From contig NZ_CP100604.1 in the NCBI RefSeq assembly GCF_031202265.1, positions 7,050,501 to 7,114,500 of the forward strand: DNA of 64,000 bases. Reading direction: 5' to 3'. The notes beneath the pieces are model-generated. The model had not been told where the DNA came from and made no database searches. It saw only the letters and a program-made list of their open reading frames with translations. Positions 45,144 to 53,890 of this stretch are shown here, one piece after another (positions within the stretch are counted from its first letter, which is position 1; each line of letters opens with the position of its first letter). This DNA is from Bradyrhizobium sp. Ash2021. Lineage in GTDB: Bacteria; Pseudomonadota; Alphaproteobacteria; Rhizobiales; Xanthobacteraceae. A program made the position numbers and the translations under genes.

Positions 45144-47798
45144 CTACCGACGCAGCGCCTTGACCCGCGCTTTCGCCTCCTTAATTCCTGCGGCGTCGGC
45201 CTTCGCATAGAGATCTTGCGCTTTGATCGTATCGCCGCGCGTCCCGTAAGTTCCCCATTTGGCAAGGATCAATGGGTCATAGGTTTCTGCGAGCGAGAAG
45301 CTCGCCTGGGCGCTGCCCATCTCGACGGCGCGCTCCAGCACGATCCGCGCTGCGCCTATATCGCCCTGCCGGAGCAGCGCGCTCGCGCGCGCAACCAACC
45401 CTGCCGCCACCGCGGCTTCCTCGGAATTGGGCTGAGCATCGCCCCGAGCGCCCGCCGGTGGTGCCTGGTCGGCGGCGGGATTGTTGCTTTCATCGACCGG
45501 CTTGTCCCGCGCGTTCGAACCGATGGTCACGAGATTGGTCGCAACCCGTTGCGCAAGCGCGAGATCCCGTTCGAGTCGTTCGGCCCTGGCGCGTTCCTGC
45601 TGCAGCGAACTGCGCAACGCGGCCAAGTCCCGCTCCGCCGTTTGCCTCGCCTGGGCGGCCTCCTCGCTCGCCTTGGCCGCCAGTGCGGTCTGGGTTTCGA
45701 GATCGCGACGCGCCGTTGCGAGATCCTGCTCCAGCCGCTCCGCCCGATCGTGCGCGTCCTGCGCGGATTTGCGGAGCGACGGCGCGCCGTTTGCAGCTGC
45801 CTGCCTGAGCTCCGCCGCTTCGTCGCCGGCTTTGCGGGCCTGCGCTTCGTACGCATAGATCGCACTGCGCGTCATCGAGAGGTCTTGCGCCAGCGCGTCA
45901 GCTCTTTCGCGCTCTTTCTGCATCGACTGTCTCAACTCCGTGGCACTGGCATCCGCTGCCTGTTTCCGCCGCGAAGCCTCCTCGCTTGCCTTTGCCGCCA
46001 GCGCGGTCTGAGTCTCGACATCGCGTCGCGCCGCCGCAACATCCTGCTCCAGTCGCGCGGACCGCTCGCGCTCCTGTTGCAGGGATTTCTGCAGCTCTGC
46101 CGTGCCGCTCTCCCCCGCCTGTTTCAGCTGGGAAGCTTCCTCGCCTGCTTTCGTCGCCAATGCAGTCTGGGTCTCGACATCGCGTCGCGCTGCCGCGAGA
46201 TCCTGATCGAGCCGCGCGGACCGCTCGCGTTCCTGTTGCAGGGATTTCTGCAGTTCTGCCGTGCCGCTCTCCGCCGCCTGTTTCAGCTGGGAAGCTTCCT
46301 CGCTTGCTTTCGCCGCCAATGCGGTCTGGATCTCGAAGCCATGCCGCGCTGTCGTAAGATCCTGCTCCAGCCGCGCGGAACGCTCACGTTCCTGTTGCAG
46401 GGATTTCTGCAGCTCCGCCGCGCCGCTCTCCCCCGCCTGTTTCAGCTGGGAAGCTTCCTCGCTTGCTTTCGCCGCCAATGCGGTCTGGGTCTCGAAGCCA
46501 TGCCGCGCTGTCGTAAGATCCTGCTCCAGCCGCGCGGAACGCTCGCGTTCCCGTTGCAGGGATTTCTGCAGTTCTGCCGCGCCGCTCTCCCCTGCCTGTT
46601 TCAGCTGGGAAGCTTCCTCGCTTGCTTTCGCCGCCAATGCAGTCTGGGTCTCGAAGCCATGCCGCGCTGTCGTAAGATCCTGCTCCAGCCGCGCGGAACG
46701 CTCACGTTCCTGTTGCAGGGATTTCCGCAGCTCCGCCGCGCCGCTCTCCCCCGCCTGTTTCAGCCGGGACGCTTCCTCGCTTGCTTTCGCCGCTAGTGCG
46801 GTCTGGATATCGACATCGCGTCGCGCCCCCGCAAGTTCCTCCTCCAGTCGCGCGGACCGCACGCGCTCGTCCTGTGCGGATTTTCCCAGCGCAAGCGCAC
46901 CGTTTGCAGCCGCCTGTCTGAGTTCCGCCGCTTCGTCTCCAGCTTTGCGGACCTGAGCCTCGTATGCATAGATCGCGCTGCGCGTCAGGGAGAGGTCTTG
47001 TGCCTGCGCGTCGGCTCTTTCGCGCTCCTTCTGCATCGATTGCCTCAGCTCGGCAGCACCGGCTTCCGCCGCCTGCTTCCGCCGCAAAACTTCCTCGCTT
47101 GCCTTTGCCGCCAGAGCGGTCTGGGTCTCGACATCACGCCGGGCTGCCGCGAGATCCTGCTCCAGCCGCTCCGCCCGCTCACGCGCCTGTTGCAGGGAGT
47201 TCTGCAACTCCGCCGCGCCGCTCTGCGCAGCCTGCTTCACCCCGGCAGTTTCTTCGACCGCTTTAGCCGTCAGCGCGATCTGGGTTTCGACATCGCGTCG
47301 CGCCGCCGCAAGACCCTGCTCCAGCCACTCGGTCCGATCGCGCTCCTGCTCGAGATGTTGCAGCAACTCGATATCGCGCCTTGCATTGGTGAGTTCGCAG
47401 GACAGTGTCTCCGCCCAGTGGCGTTCCTGTTCCGGAGACTGTCCTGTATCGCTGGTCGTCGCTTGTGCAACCTGCACCGATTTGTCGTTGCCGCCTCGGC
47501 TCGGCGGCAAGGCTCCGAAATCGCCATCACCTGCCGTTCCAACAGAATCGAGATTGCGGACAGCCATCGCGTATTGCGTATCCGCCCGCGATTGATCCGG
47601 GGAAGCCCGCGTTTCCGACGCCCATGTCATCGCGAGCATGGCGGCCATCCACAGGATCGCGGATCGTCCCTGCGTGGGCAGGTCCCTCATTGATTTTTGC
47701 GTAAGCCGCCTCTCGTTCGAAGCGTTGCGCGACGTGCCCGCGATGTCGCGGGCAGTATTGACTTGCTCATCGAGAACGACCGTACGACCCATCTGCAC
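45144..47798 (-). CDS. long coiled-coil repeat protein with a C-terminal SEL1-like tail
   Basis: 884 residues. A hydrophobic segment ILWMAAMLAMTWASETRASP (about residues 48-67) suggests export or membrane anchoring. Residues 130-780 are Ala/Glu/Gln/Arg-rich coiled coil built from 53-residue units such as AKASEEASQLKQAGESGAAE plus LQKSLQQERERSARLEQDL. The C-terminal 90 residues (ASALLRQGDIGAARIVLERA, GSAQASFSLAETYDP, AQDLYAKADAAGIKEAKARV) are SEL1/TPR-like. The role may be a periplasmic scaffold. An upstream region (47835-48043) is repeated at 53891. Likely first gene of an operon with the TAXI-type and exported proteins (62-base gap). Confidence 0.75.
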   Translation of the reverse strand: MQMGRTVVLDEQVNTARDIAGTSRNASNERRLTQKSMRDLPTQGRSAILWMAAMLAMTWASETRASPDQSRADTQYAMAVRNLDSVGTAGDGDFGALPPSRGGNDKSVQVAQATTSDTGQSPEQERHWAETLSCELTNARRDIELLQHLEQERDRTEWLEQGLAAARRDVETQIALTAKAVEETAGVKQAAQSGAAELQNSLQQARERAERLEQDLAAARRDVETQTALAAKASEEVLRRKQAAEAGAAELRQSMQKERERADAQAQDLSLTRSAIYAYEAQVRKAGDEAAELRQAAANGALALGKSAQDERVRSARLEEELAGARRDVDIQTALAAKASEEASRLKQAGESGAAELRKSLQQERERSARLEQDLTTARHGFETQTALAAKASEEASQLKQAGESGAAELQKSLQRERERSARLEQDLTTARHGFETQTALAAKASEEASQLKQAGESGAAELQKSLQQERERSARLEQDLTTARHGFEIQTALAAKASEEASQLKQAAESGTAELQKSLQQERERSARLDQDLAAARRDVETQTALATKAGEEASQLKQAGESGTAELQKSLQQERERSARLEQDVAAARRDVETQTALAAKASEEASRRKQAADASATELRQSMQKERERADALAQDLSMTRSAIYAYEAQARKAGDEAAELRQAAANGAPSLRKSAQDAHDRAERLEQDLATARRDLETQTALAAKASEEAAQARQTAERDLAALRSSLQQERARAERLERDLALAQRVATNLVTIGSNARDKPVDESNNPAADQAPPAGARGDAQPNSEEAAVAAGLVARASALLRQGDIGAARIVLERAVEMGSAQASFSLAETYDPLILAKWGTYGTRGDTIKAQDLYAKADAAGIKEAKARVKALRR
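46075..46800 (-). repeat. 159-bp tandem coding repeats
   Basis: The marker AGGGATTTC recurs at 46081, 46240, 46399, 46558 and 46717, exactly 159 bases apart, and the intervening sequence is nearly identical. The unit encodes 53 residues. More diverged units extend to about 45560 and 47330. The array can expand or shrink without changing frame. Confidence 0.92.
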
Positions 47799-48274
47799 TC
47801 CCCCATCGCATGGCGATACGGCCTGTTCAGATGCGTCATTATGCGCTCCGCCTACGCGAATCCTATAATCCGCATGGGGGACCCTCCCTCCCCTTTTGGG
47901 TTAGGCGGCGGCGGATTGTGTCCGATCATGGAAGGCGTGAACTGCTCGAAGTTCCTTTGAATGACTTCATGATTTGAATTGATCGCCCGGCAACGGGGTG
48001 GGGTCATTCAGGAACGCGCGGTCGAGGCGGTTCCTGGAATTGGTGTCATTCGGCGTGCAATTTTGCTCCCCTGCAAGGCCCGAATTGCTCCTGTTTGGCC
48101 CGCCCGGCGGCGGAAGTTCCGAACCGCGTCGCCATGCGCATAGATCGAATATAGCTACCAGGGGCCACTTTGTCCAAAAGGAGGCCCCCTGCCACGCGTC
48201 GAACCCCGGCGGTTTCAAATGACTGGAGCAAGGCGGCACTCTTGATGTCCGGGCCCGTCACGCGCTGGACCGGT
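47799..48274. other. intergenic region with direct repeat copy L
   Basis: Separates the coiled-coil gene from the repressor gene. Bases 47835-48043 are the left copy of a ~205-bp direct repeat. The remaining 48044-48274 has no supported gene and no clear terminator. Confidence 0.5.
47835..48043 (+). repeat. ~205-bp diverged direct repeat, copy L
   Basis: Matches 53891-54088 in the same orientation at roughly 70-75% by eye. Shared blocks are TGCGCTCCGCC, GAATCCTATAA, CATGGGGG, CCCCTTTTGGGTTAGGC, GTCCGATC, TGAACTGCTC, GATTTGAA.TGATCGCC, GGAACGCGCG and TCCTGGAA. Each copy lies just upstream of a leftward gene, and the pair brackets the recombination island. Confidence 0.7.
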
Positions 48275-48553
48275 TCATTTCCGAGGCTTTTCTTTTGCGG
48301 GCTTTCGAAGACGGACGCCGGGGCCACCGCCGTTCTCGTCGATGAACTCCACGCCGGCCGCCTCCATCGAATTTAGAATCTTTTCGACCGTATTTCCGCG
48401 GCCCCCTAAGGGACCATCGTTTGCCTCCAGCCGCTTAATGGTTGGAATGGATACGTCCGCAGCTAAAGCCAATTGCTCCTGGGACCAATCTAATAGCGCG
48501 CGCGCCGCTTTGATCTGACGAATCGATACTTTTAGTATTGACTTTGATTTCAT
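48275..48553 (-). CDS. XRE-family transcriptional regulator
   Basis: 92 residues from ATG 48553. A helix-turn-helix of the phage/XRE type: QIKAARALLDWSQEQLALAA and DVSIPTIKRLEANDGPLGGR. The C-terminal MEAAGVEFIDENGGGPGVRL is a pattern seen in short rhizobial regulators. No Shine-Dalgarno is visible before the ATG, so it may be leaderless. It is divergent from the exonuclease gene at 48618, and two palindromes lie at its 5' end, one inside codons 5-11, so it probably represses itself and the recombination genes. Confidence 0.82.
   Translation of the reverse strand: MKSKSILKVSIRQIKAARALLDWSQEQLALAADVSIPTIKRLEANDGPLGGRGNTVEKILNSMEAAGVEFIDENGGGPGVRLRKPAKEKPRK
48522..48542. promoter_or_regulatory. 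palindromic operator O2, within the regulator's first codons
   Basis: ATCGATACT-TTT-AGTATTGAC, an imperfect inverted repeat resembling O1, centre 36 bases from it. Because it lies inside the reading frame, binding would block the regulator's own transcription. Confidence 0.65.
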
Positions 48554-48557
48554 ATCA

Positions 48558-48578
48558 ATTGATACTTTCAGTATCGAT
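48558..48578. promoter_or_regulatory. palindromic operator O1 between regulator and exonuclease
   Basis: ATTGATACT-TTC-AGTATCGAT, an almost perfect 21-base palindrome in the 64-base gap between divergent starts. Spacing to O2 is 36 bases centre to centre. Repeated half-sites AGTAT suggest dimer binding by the XRE protein. Confidence 0.7.
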
Positions 48579-48617
48579 AGCGCACCCGCCGATCGAATCA
48601 GTTGCTGGAGAGTTGCA

Positions 48618-49448
48618 ATGTCAGAGTTCTTTGCCAACCTACACTCGTCCTCGACCCGCCGCTCCTTCATCGGAGGCTCTGATGCCCGGATCATCATGGG
48701 AAGCGACGAAAGCGCACTGCTACGGCTGTGGCGGGAAAAGCGTGGCGAGGCCGAGCCCGAGGACCTGTCGGGTAACCTTATCGTCCAACTTGGGACCGTG
48801 ACCGAAGACCTCAATCGGCGGTGGTACGAACTTAACAGCGGGCATGTCGTTAAGGATGTCCAGCGACGCGCCCGGCACCAGGTAATCCCGTGGATGGCGG
48901 CAACTCTGGACGGGGTTGTCGAGAGCACGGGAGCAGTCTTCGAAGCCAAATTCATGCTGCCGTGGTCGTTCTCGGAAGAAGCAGCCGCCGAGAAGCACAT
49001 GGCCCAACTCCAGCACAACATGTGGGTGATCCAGTCCCGCTCCGCGGTGCTTTCGATCATCACCGGTGGCGGCAAATGGGTCGAGATGACCATCCCAGCC
49101 GACCCGCTCTACCAGCATCTCCTGCTCACCGCGGAAAAGAGGTTCTGGCGCTGCGTCGAGACTGGCGAGATCCCTCATCTGTTCGGTGTCGAGACGCCAA
49201 GGCCGCGGATCGAGGCGGTCCGGATCGTGGACATGACCTCATCCAATTCCTGGGCGGAATTCGCTGGCGTGTTTTGCCAGACCCGCGGAGCCTTCCTCAA
49301 TCATGAAGCCGCGAAGGTCGAGCTGAAGAAGCTGATGCCGGAGGATGCCAAGGAGGCGATCGGGCATGGCATCCGCGCCAAGCGCTCCAAATCGGGCGCC
49401 ATCAGCTTTGACCTCCAGGTGGCGGAGGTCGGTCATGCAGCGCTCTAG
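48618..49448 (+). CDS. YqaJ-type viral recombinase (lambda-exonuclease-like)
   Basis: 276 residues from ATG 48618 with GGAGAG just upstream. [17 protein letters not shown] is the YqaJ N-terminal motif, [19 protein letters not shown] the early helix, and [20 protein letters not shown] the nuclease core with acidic metal ligands and Lys (D, E, K of the PD-(D/E)XK fold); [20 protein letters not shown] follows. Such proteins resect double-stranded DNA 5' to 3' and work with an annealing protein. The next gene (overlap 14 bases) is an ERF-like annealing protein, giving a Red-type pair. Probably of phage origin. Confidence 0.83.
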   Translation: MSEFFANLHSSSTRRSFIGGSDARIIMGSDESALLRLWREKRGEAEPEDLSGNLIVQLGTVTEDLNRRWYELNSGHVVKDVQRRARHQVIPWMAATLDGVVESTGAVFEAKFMLPWSFSEEAAAEKHMAQLQHNMWVIQSRSAVLSIITGGGKWVEMTIPADPLYQHLLLTAEKRFWRCVETGEIPHLFGVETPRPRIEAVRIVDMTSSNSWAEFAGVFCQTRGAFLNHEAAKVELKKLMPEDAKEAIGHGIRAKRSKSGAISFDLQVAEVGHAAL

Positions 49449-50739
49449 CCAATCGATTGGCGCAATTGCAGGCGCGTTGGCAAAAGCTCAGATCGAACTT
49501 GCCAATCCTGAGAAGTCGCTGACCGCGACCATCCGGTCCCCCTTCCCGCGCGAAGGCGACCGCAGCTTCCGCTACGCGTCCCTATCCAGTGGATTAGATC
49601 TGGTACGCAAGAGCCTCGGCCGGCACGAGATTGCCACAGTGCAAACCACCTCGATCGATGAAGCGGCCGGGCTGATCCGGCTAACCACGACGATCGCGCA
49701 TTCATCCGGCGAATGGGTCTCCTCGGATTGGCCGGTCTGTCCGGTCAGCGAGACGGCCACCCCCCATCGGATGGGAGCCGCCCTCACCTATGCCCGGCGC
49801 TACGCGCTGTTCACGCTGGTCGGGATTGCCGGCGAAGATGACCTCGATGCGCCGGATCTTGGTGGGATGGGCGCCGTGCCCCGTCCTAGCGGGTTGGACG
49901 AGTCTGGTCAGGAGCAAATCGCCGCAGCGGCAAGATTAAACCTGCCGCCGAATAGTGCGGTTTCTGCGCCCGTCCCACCTGCGCCAACGGCGTCCGACAA
50001 CGGCCGACGCAAACAGGTCAAACCGCCCCGCGTTGTCCTGCCTGCTGATCATTCGCTGGCTCTGCGCGAAAAACTGACCTCCGAGCTCGAGGCCTTGACA
50101 AAATCCGACGCTTTGACGATGTGGGCACAACGGATTCTGAAACTCAAAAACCAGCTCACCACATCGGATGCCCAGGAGGTCGAGACCGCTTTTGCCGCAA
50201 AGCTCAACGAGCTCTGCGACGACGGTGGTGCAGCTCTCGATATGCCCGAGGTGAGCGCGAAAGCCGAGACCAACGGCAACAGCAAGCCAGCTATTGCAGA
50301 CGGCGACACCAGTTTCGACCGCACGTCAATTCCGGCAAAGCTCAACGACGATCGCGTGCCTAAGCGCGGCGCAACGCAGCAAAATGCATCCGTCGTCGGC
50401 GCAACTTCGCAGGCGCCTACGCAGCTCGTCACCCCGATTAGCAAACCTCTTCGGTTGCGCGACCGCCATCATCTGAAGTTCGTGAGCACCCAGCCCTGCC
50501 TCGCCTGCGGTCGCAGCCCCTCGGATGCACACCATCTTAAGTTCGCTCAGCAGCGCGCCATGGGACGTAAAGTAAGCGACGAGTTCACTGTGCCGCTTTG
50601 CAGACTTCACCATCACGAGCTCCACCGATACGGCGACGAACGCATGTGGTGGCAGCAGCTGAGTCTCGATCCAATGTCGATGGCGCAGCGGCTCTGGTTG
50701 CGTACACGGTCGGACGGCACGGCCCCGAGGAGCACGTAG
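49435..50739 (+). CDS. ERF-type single-strand annealing protein with HNH-like C-terminal region
   Basis: 434 residues from ATG 49435 (GGAGG upstream). Residues 1-150 carry the ERF fold: [40 protein letters not shown] and [20 protein letters not shown] with GEDDLDAP. After a Pro/Ala-rich linker, residues 345-410 hold [33 protein letters not shown] and [14 protein letters not shown], a zinc-binding HNH/DUF968-type region. ERF proteins anneal single strands for recombination. The fusion of annealing and possible nuclease parts in one chain is unusual. A strong terminator lies at 50826. Confidence 0.8.
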   Translation: MQRSSQSIGAIAGALAKAQIELANPEKSLTATIRSPFPREGDRSFRYASLSSGLDLVRKSLGRHEIATVQTTSIDEAAGLIRLTTTIAHSSGEWVSSDWPVCPVSETATPHRMGAALTYARRYALFTLVGIAGEDDLDAPDLGGMGAVPRPSGLDESGQEQIAAAARLNLPPNSAVSAPVPPAPTASDNGRRKQVKPPRVVLPADHSLALREKLTSELEALTKSDALTMWAQRILKLKNQLTTSDAQEVETAFAAKLNELCDDGGAALDMPEVSAKAETNGNSKPAIADGDTSFDRTSIPAKLNDDRVPKRGATQQNASVVGATSQAPTQLVTPISKPLRLRDRHHLKFVSTQPCLACGRSPSDAHHLKFAQQRAMGRKVSDEFTVPLCRLHHHELHRYGDERMWWQQLSLDPMSMAQRLWLRTRSDGTAPRST

Positions 50740-50825
50740 CGGAAATAGGAGCGGCTCAATTATTCTAATCTATCAACCCTGCTTCCGCGTTGCCTAAGGT
50801 AACCACAGCGGCAATCCTGACAATC

Positions 50826-50853
50826 AAAAGGGGCTGCTCGCGCTGCCCCTTTT
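50826..50853 (+). terminator. rho-independent terminator after the ERF gene
   Basis: AAAAGGGGC, a 10-base loop and GCCCCTTTT, a perfect nine-base stem ending in four T. The symmetrical A and T tracts could allow use in both directions, but only the rightward gene needs it. Confidence 0.85.
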
Positions 50854-50867
50854 GCCGTGACCGCTCC

Positions 50868-51120
50868 TTAAGCGATAGCATGCGGATCGTGGTAGGTGAC
50901 CATCGTTCCTCCGCCATTGTCTACCGACGTAGTGAAGCCGGCCCCCGAATATTGCCCCAGGATGACGATGTTTGCGGTATGCACGCCGTCGATCGCACTC
51001 ACGTTGATCGTGCCGCCGGTCAGCGTCGTCAGGTCCTCAGATGTCAGTGTCACCGCCTGCGCACTGCCGGTGCGGTCACCCTATGGATGCCGTTGGTGAA
51101 CGTCACCGCTGGCGCCAGAT
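50868..51120 (-). pseudogene. C-terminal fragment of a large adhesin-like protein
   Basis: The minus strand reads SEDLTTLTGGTINVSAIDGV and HTANIVILGQYSGAGFTTSV and DNGGGTMVTYHDPHAIA before the stop, a C-terminal tail typical of repeat-rich rhizobial extracellular proteins. A frameshift near 51085 separates it from LAPAVTFTNGIH. No longer gene precedes it, so it is a relic. Confidence 0.5.
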
Positions 51121-51280
51121 TCGCCGCTCAAGGCCTCCGCCAAGAAGAGTTCCGTGCGGATTCGATAAGTCGGTATGGCCGGACTGTAATGACAGGGGAT
51201 AAGTGAACACGAATTCACTATTATGACTTGGTTTGCAAAAAACTTCGGTCGATATGGTTGTCAATTCTGATGGAGCGTTG

Positions 51281-52051
51281 ATGCCAACTCTTTCCAATGC
51301 CCAGTTGATGGGACCCGACTCTCCGTGGGGAGCCGCGTTCGATCAGATGTATCTGGAACTGTGCCGGGATCGCGGGTCCATCTTGACAGCTCTCGGATTC
51401 TACACCGAACACGACCTGCCGCCCCCGGAAGAGAACTCAGACGCGATTCCAACGACAGATGAACAAGAGGAATTACGTCAAATAGCCAGCGCGCTGACGG
51501 TGGCAGCGGCGGCGTCGGCCGCCATGCCAGCCGGTGTACTCGCCGCTACCCTTCTGACAGTCTCGAAAAACCCCGGCCTGTTCTTCACTCGCGAGCTTCC
51601 GGCACCAGTCGAGTGGGCAATTGCGTGCGACTATCAGCGCGACGACGAGCCCCCAGGGACGCATTGGCGAGACGTTTGGGGAGACCAGGTTGCGGCCTTT
51701 CCGGGAGAAATCGAACAACCGACCGACGTGAATATCGCGAAGGCAGCAGGCGCCGCCATCGTTTCCCTTCAGAAAACGCGGAAGGCTGGCCGGAAGCACA
51801 ATCGCGCTGATCGAATTCTTGCAGACCGATTGGGCGACATCTTTCGCAGGAGCGGGCAGCCGGTTCGCCGGCGCCGCGAGCCGGTCATGCGCCAGGGCAA
51901 GTTGGTCTACGTGGAAGGCGGTCCGGTCTACGATTTTTTTGAGCTGGTTTTGAAACCGCTGCGAGCATACCTCGGCGAACAACGACTTGCGCCGGTGACC
52001 ACCGAGACGATCGTGCGCCTGATAACTGCCGATTTCCCGAAGGCCAGCTAG
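51281..52051 (+). CDS. hypothetical protein
   Basis: I favour ATG 51281, preceded by GGAG, giving 256 residues; the frame also opens at TTG 51233. Features: PDSPWGAAFDQMYLELCRDR, an Ala-rich helix ASALTVAAAASAAMPAGVLA, a basic region KTRKAGRKHNRADRILADRL, and a C-terminal domain DFFELVLKPLRAYLGEQRLA. No family recognised. It is within the recombination island. Confidence 0.6.
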   Translation: MPTLSNAQLMGPDSPWGAAFDQMYLELCRDRGSILTALGFYTEHDLPPPEENSDAIPTTDEQEELRQIASALTVAAAASAAMPAGVLAATLLTVSKNPGLFFTRELPAPVEWAIACDYQRDDEPPGTHWRDVWGDQVAAFPGEIEQPTDVNIAKAAGAAIVSLQKTRKAGRKHNRADRILADRLGDIFRRSGQPVRRRREPVMRQGKLVYVEGGPVYDFFELVLKPLRAYLGEQRLAPVTTETIVRLITADFPKAS

Positions 52052-52180
52052 ATCCGCAGCACGCCACTCGATTTTTTCCACATTACCCGATTGTTCCCAC
52101 AACCGGACTCTCGCAGAATCCATTCCGCTCCTGTTCCTCGATACCCAGCACAATTCTGTGCCGGCATAGAGGCCCCAACC

Positions 52181-52810
52181 ATGAGCGACAATAAATCTGC
52201 CCGAGACAAGAAGAGCTATCCGCTGGATGTCCTGCAGCGTCATCTCGATACCCCGCAATTGCTGCCACACGAGAACGCGAAGGAATTCATCCAGCTGTTT
52301 GACAGCCTCGCGGAATATGGCAAGCCCCAGACCTCCCGCGACTATTTGGCGGTGCATCAAGCCACGGTGTTGACTTGGGACATCCTGCGCTACCAGCAGA
52401 TGAAAATCGGAGTGCTGCGCAGCCACCAGCGACCGGCATTGGAGTCCCTGCTCCGCAAAATCAAAGTGCGCACGGCGTCGAAGATGGGCATCTCTGAGGT
52501 GGTTGCGCAATCGGAGGCACGTGAGCTCGCGGCGCCGTGGTTCAAGGACCCCGCCTCCCGGCCGGCCATGATGAGAGTGATTGAGAACGCCGGCTACCCA
52601 CCCGATGCCCTGGAGGTCGAAGCATTCCAACTCGCATTGCCGGCTTTGGCCACCATCGAGCGCCTGGTCGTGTCGGCACAGAAGCGTCTGGATAAGTTTC
52701 TGGACGATCTGGAGAGGACCTCCAAAGCCAGCGCCCGGGCACTGCGCTTGGCAGCAGAGAAGGCCATCGCTGCCAACAAGTCCGACCAGTCGCAAGCATC
52801 GATGAAGTAA
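52181..52810 (+). CDS. hypothetical protein of the mobile island
   Basis: 209 residues from ATG 52181. Helical and charged (HENAKEFIQLFDSLAEYGKP, RPALESLLRKIKVRTASKMG, KRLDKFLDDLERTSKASARA). I recognise the pairing with the next gene (four-base gap) as common in rhizobial accessory DNA, but not a function. Confidence 0.6.
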   Translation: MSDNKSARDKKSYPLDVLQRHLDTPQLLPHENAKEFIQLFDSLAEYGKPQTSRDYLAVHQATVLTWDILRYQQMKIGVLRSHQRPALESLLRKIKVRTASKMGISEVVAQSEARELAAPWFKDPASRPAMMRVIENAGYPPDALEVEAFQLALPALATIERLVVSAQKRLDKFLDDLERTSKASARALRLAAEKAIAANKSDQSQASMK

Positions 52811-52814
52811 GCAA

Positions 52815-53186
52815 ATGGCATCGCAACGGCAGATCGCGGCGAACAGGCGCAATGGCGCGAAAAGTCGTGGCCCACGCAGTCAGGAAGGCAAAGCGCGTTC
52901 GAGGATGAACGCGCTTCGCCATGGCTTGGCCGTGGCTACTATTGCTAGCACCGACGGCGATGCATCCACCGATGACTCGTCCGTTGATGCGATGTGTCAG
53001 CGTCTCCGCCAGATCGAGGTTGAACGCGCCAAGGCTCTCAACGAGGTTGATATTTTGTCGAGATCCCAGGACCTCGATGCGCTGCATACGGCGATTCGAC
53101 GCCTCGCGGCGCTGGAACGCTACTCGCAGCGCTCGGATTCAAAGCTGAGAAAAAACATCGTTGAGAAGGAGGTCCGCCCGCGATAG
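52815..53186 (+). CDS. small basic protein of the NALRHGL type
   Basis: 123 residues. The N terminus AANRRNGAKSRGPRSQEGKA followed by RSRMNALRHGLAV is a recurrent motif of uncharacterised proteins in alphaproteobacterial mobile regions. The rest is a helix rich in Arg and Leu (LNEVDILSRSQDLDALHTAI). Function unknown. Follows the previous gene almost directly, so co-transcribed. Confidence 0.65.
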   Translation: MASQRQIAANRRNGAKSRGPRSQEGKARSRMNALRHGLAVATIASTDGDASTDDSSVDAMCQRLRQIEVERAKALNEVDILSRSQDLDALHTAIRRLAALERYSQRSDSKLRKNIVEKEVRPR

Positions 53187-53272
53187 GGGCAATATTCGGC
53201 AGAACGAACCCAAACGAGATCTTCGTGAGAAGACAGTAACTTAGAGTCGAGCCTGGCACCAAGGATCGTTGC

Positions 53273-53323
53273 GGTGCCGGATACGAGGCCAACGTAGCCA
53301 GTGCCGACCATTGTTATTCGCAT
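53273..53323 (-). pseudogene. UDP-glucose 6-dehydrogenase, 17-codon 5' stub
   Basis: The minus strand from ATG 53323 reads MRITMVGTGYVGLVSGT, the conserved start of UDP-glucose dehydrogenase (NAD-binding loop). The next residues (ATILGARLDSK) do not fit the family, so the gene was cut there. It is too short to be a domain and marks a rearrangement point between polysaccharide DNA and the island. Confidence 0.5.
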
Positions 53324-53363
53324 GTCAGACCGACGACTCCAGGATCAAACGAGAGGTGATGGC

Positions 53364-53768
53364 TTACTCAACGGGCGCTCGAAAACCATCCTTTGTCAAA
53401 GACAGCCGGAGGTAACTTCGCGAGACCAGCCGTGCGATTAAGATACCCACGCAAAGTCCCGCCGCATCGACCAGAAAATCCTCCAGGCGAGCATGCCGCG
53501 TCTGCAGCGGGATCTGCGTGCCTTCAATGAATGCCGCGAATGCTATTGAACCAAGCAGCATGGACCTTGCTTCGGCCCGGAATCCGAAAGCGAACAGGAG
53601 GCCGAGCAGCGAGAATGCTCCGAAATGTTCAACATCGTGCTGGAGACCGGTCTCGGGCCGTTCCGCGGCCGGTACGATCGTCAGTATCACCAAGGTCAAT
53701 GCAAAACCAATTGCGCTGAAACGAACGAATTGTCCTAAGAGCCCGATGTTTCTTTCTTCAAACCGCAT
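53364..53768 (-). CDS. VanZ-like membrane protein
   Basis: 134 residues from ATG 53768. Four hydrophobic segments (RFSAIGFALTLVILTIVPAA, FGAFSLLGLLFAFGFRAEA, MLLGSIAFAAFIEGTQIPLQ, FLVDAAGLCVGILIARLVS) with a VanZ pattern H..EHFGAFSLLG and E..Q. VanZ-like proteins are small inner-membrane proteins often beside polysaccharide genes. It reads toward the dehydrogenase stub; its upstream region carries direct repeat copy R. Confidence 0.75.
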   Translation of the reverse strand: MRFEERNIGLLGQFVRFSAIGFALTLVILTIVPAAERPETGLQHDVEHFGAFSLLGLLFAFGFRAEARSMLLGSIAFAAFIEGTQIPLQTRHARLEDFLVDAAGLCVGILIARLVSRSYLRLSLTKDGFRAPVE

Positions 53769-53890
53769 GTTCCACACCTGAGAGGCGCAAATTGAGGCCT
53801 CACTTTGTAGTCGCTTTCGGCCCATCTTCGGCAATAATTCTTATCACTGAGAAAATAATCGCTCAGGCCGATCCAGTGGCATACCGCCCG

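Noticed and set aside
51473..52852. 459-residue minus-strand frame
   Set aside because: Overlaps two plausible plus-strand genes with family-like motifs and contains no recognisable domain.
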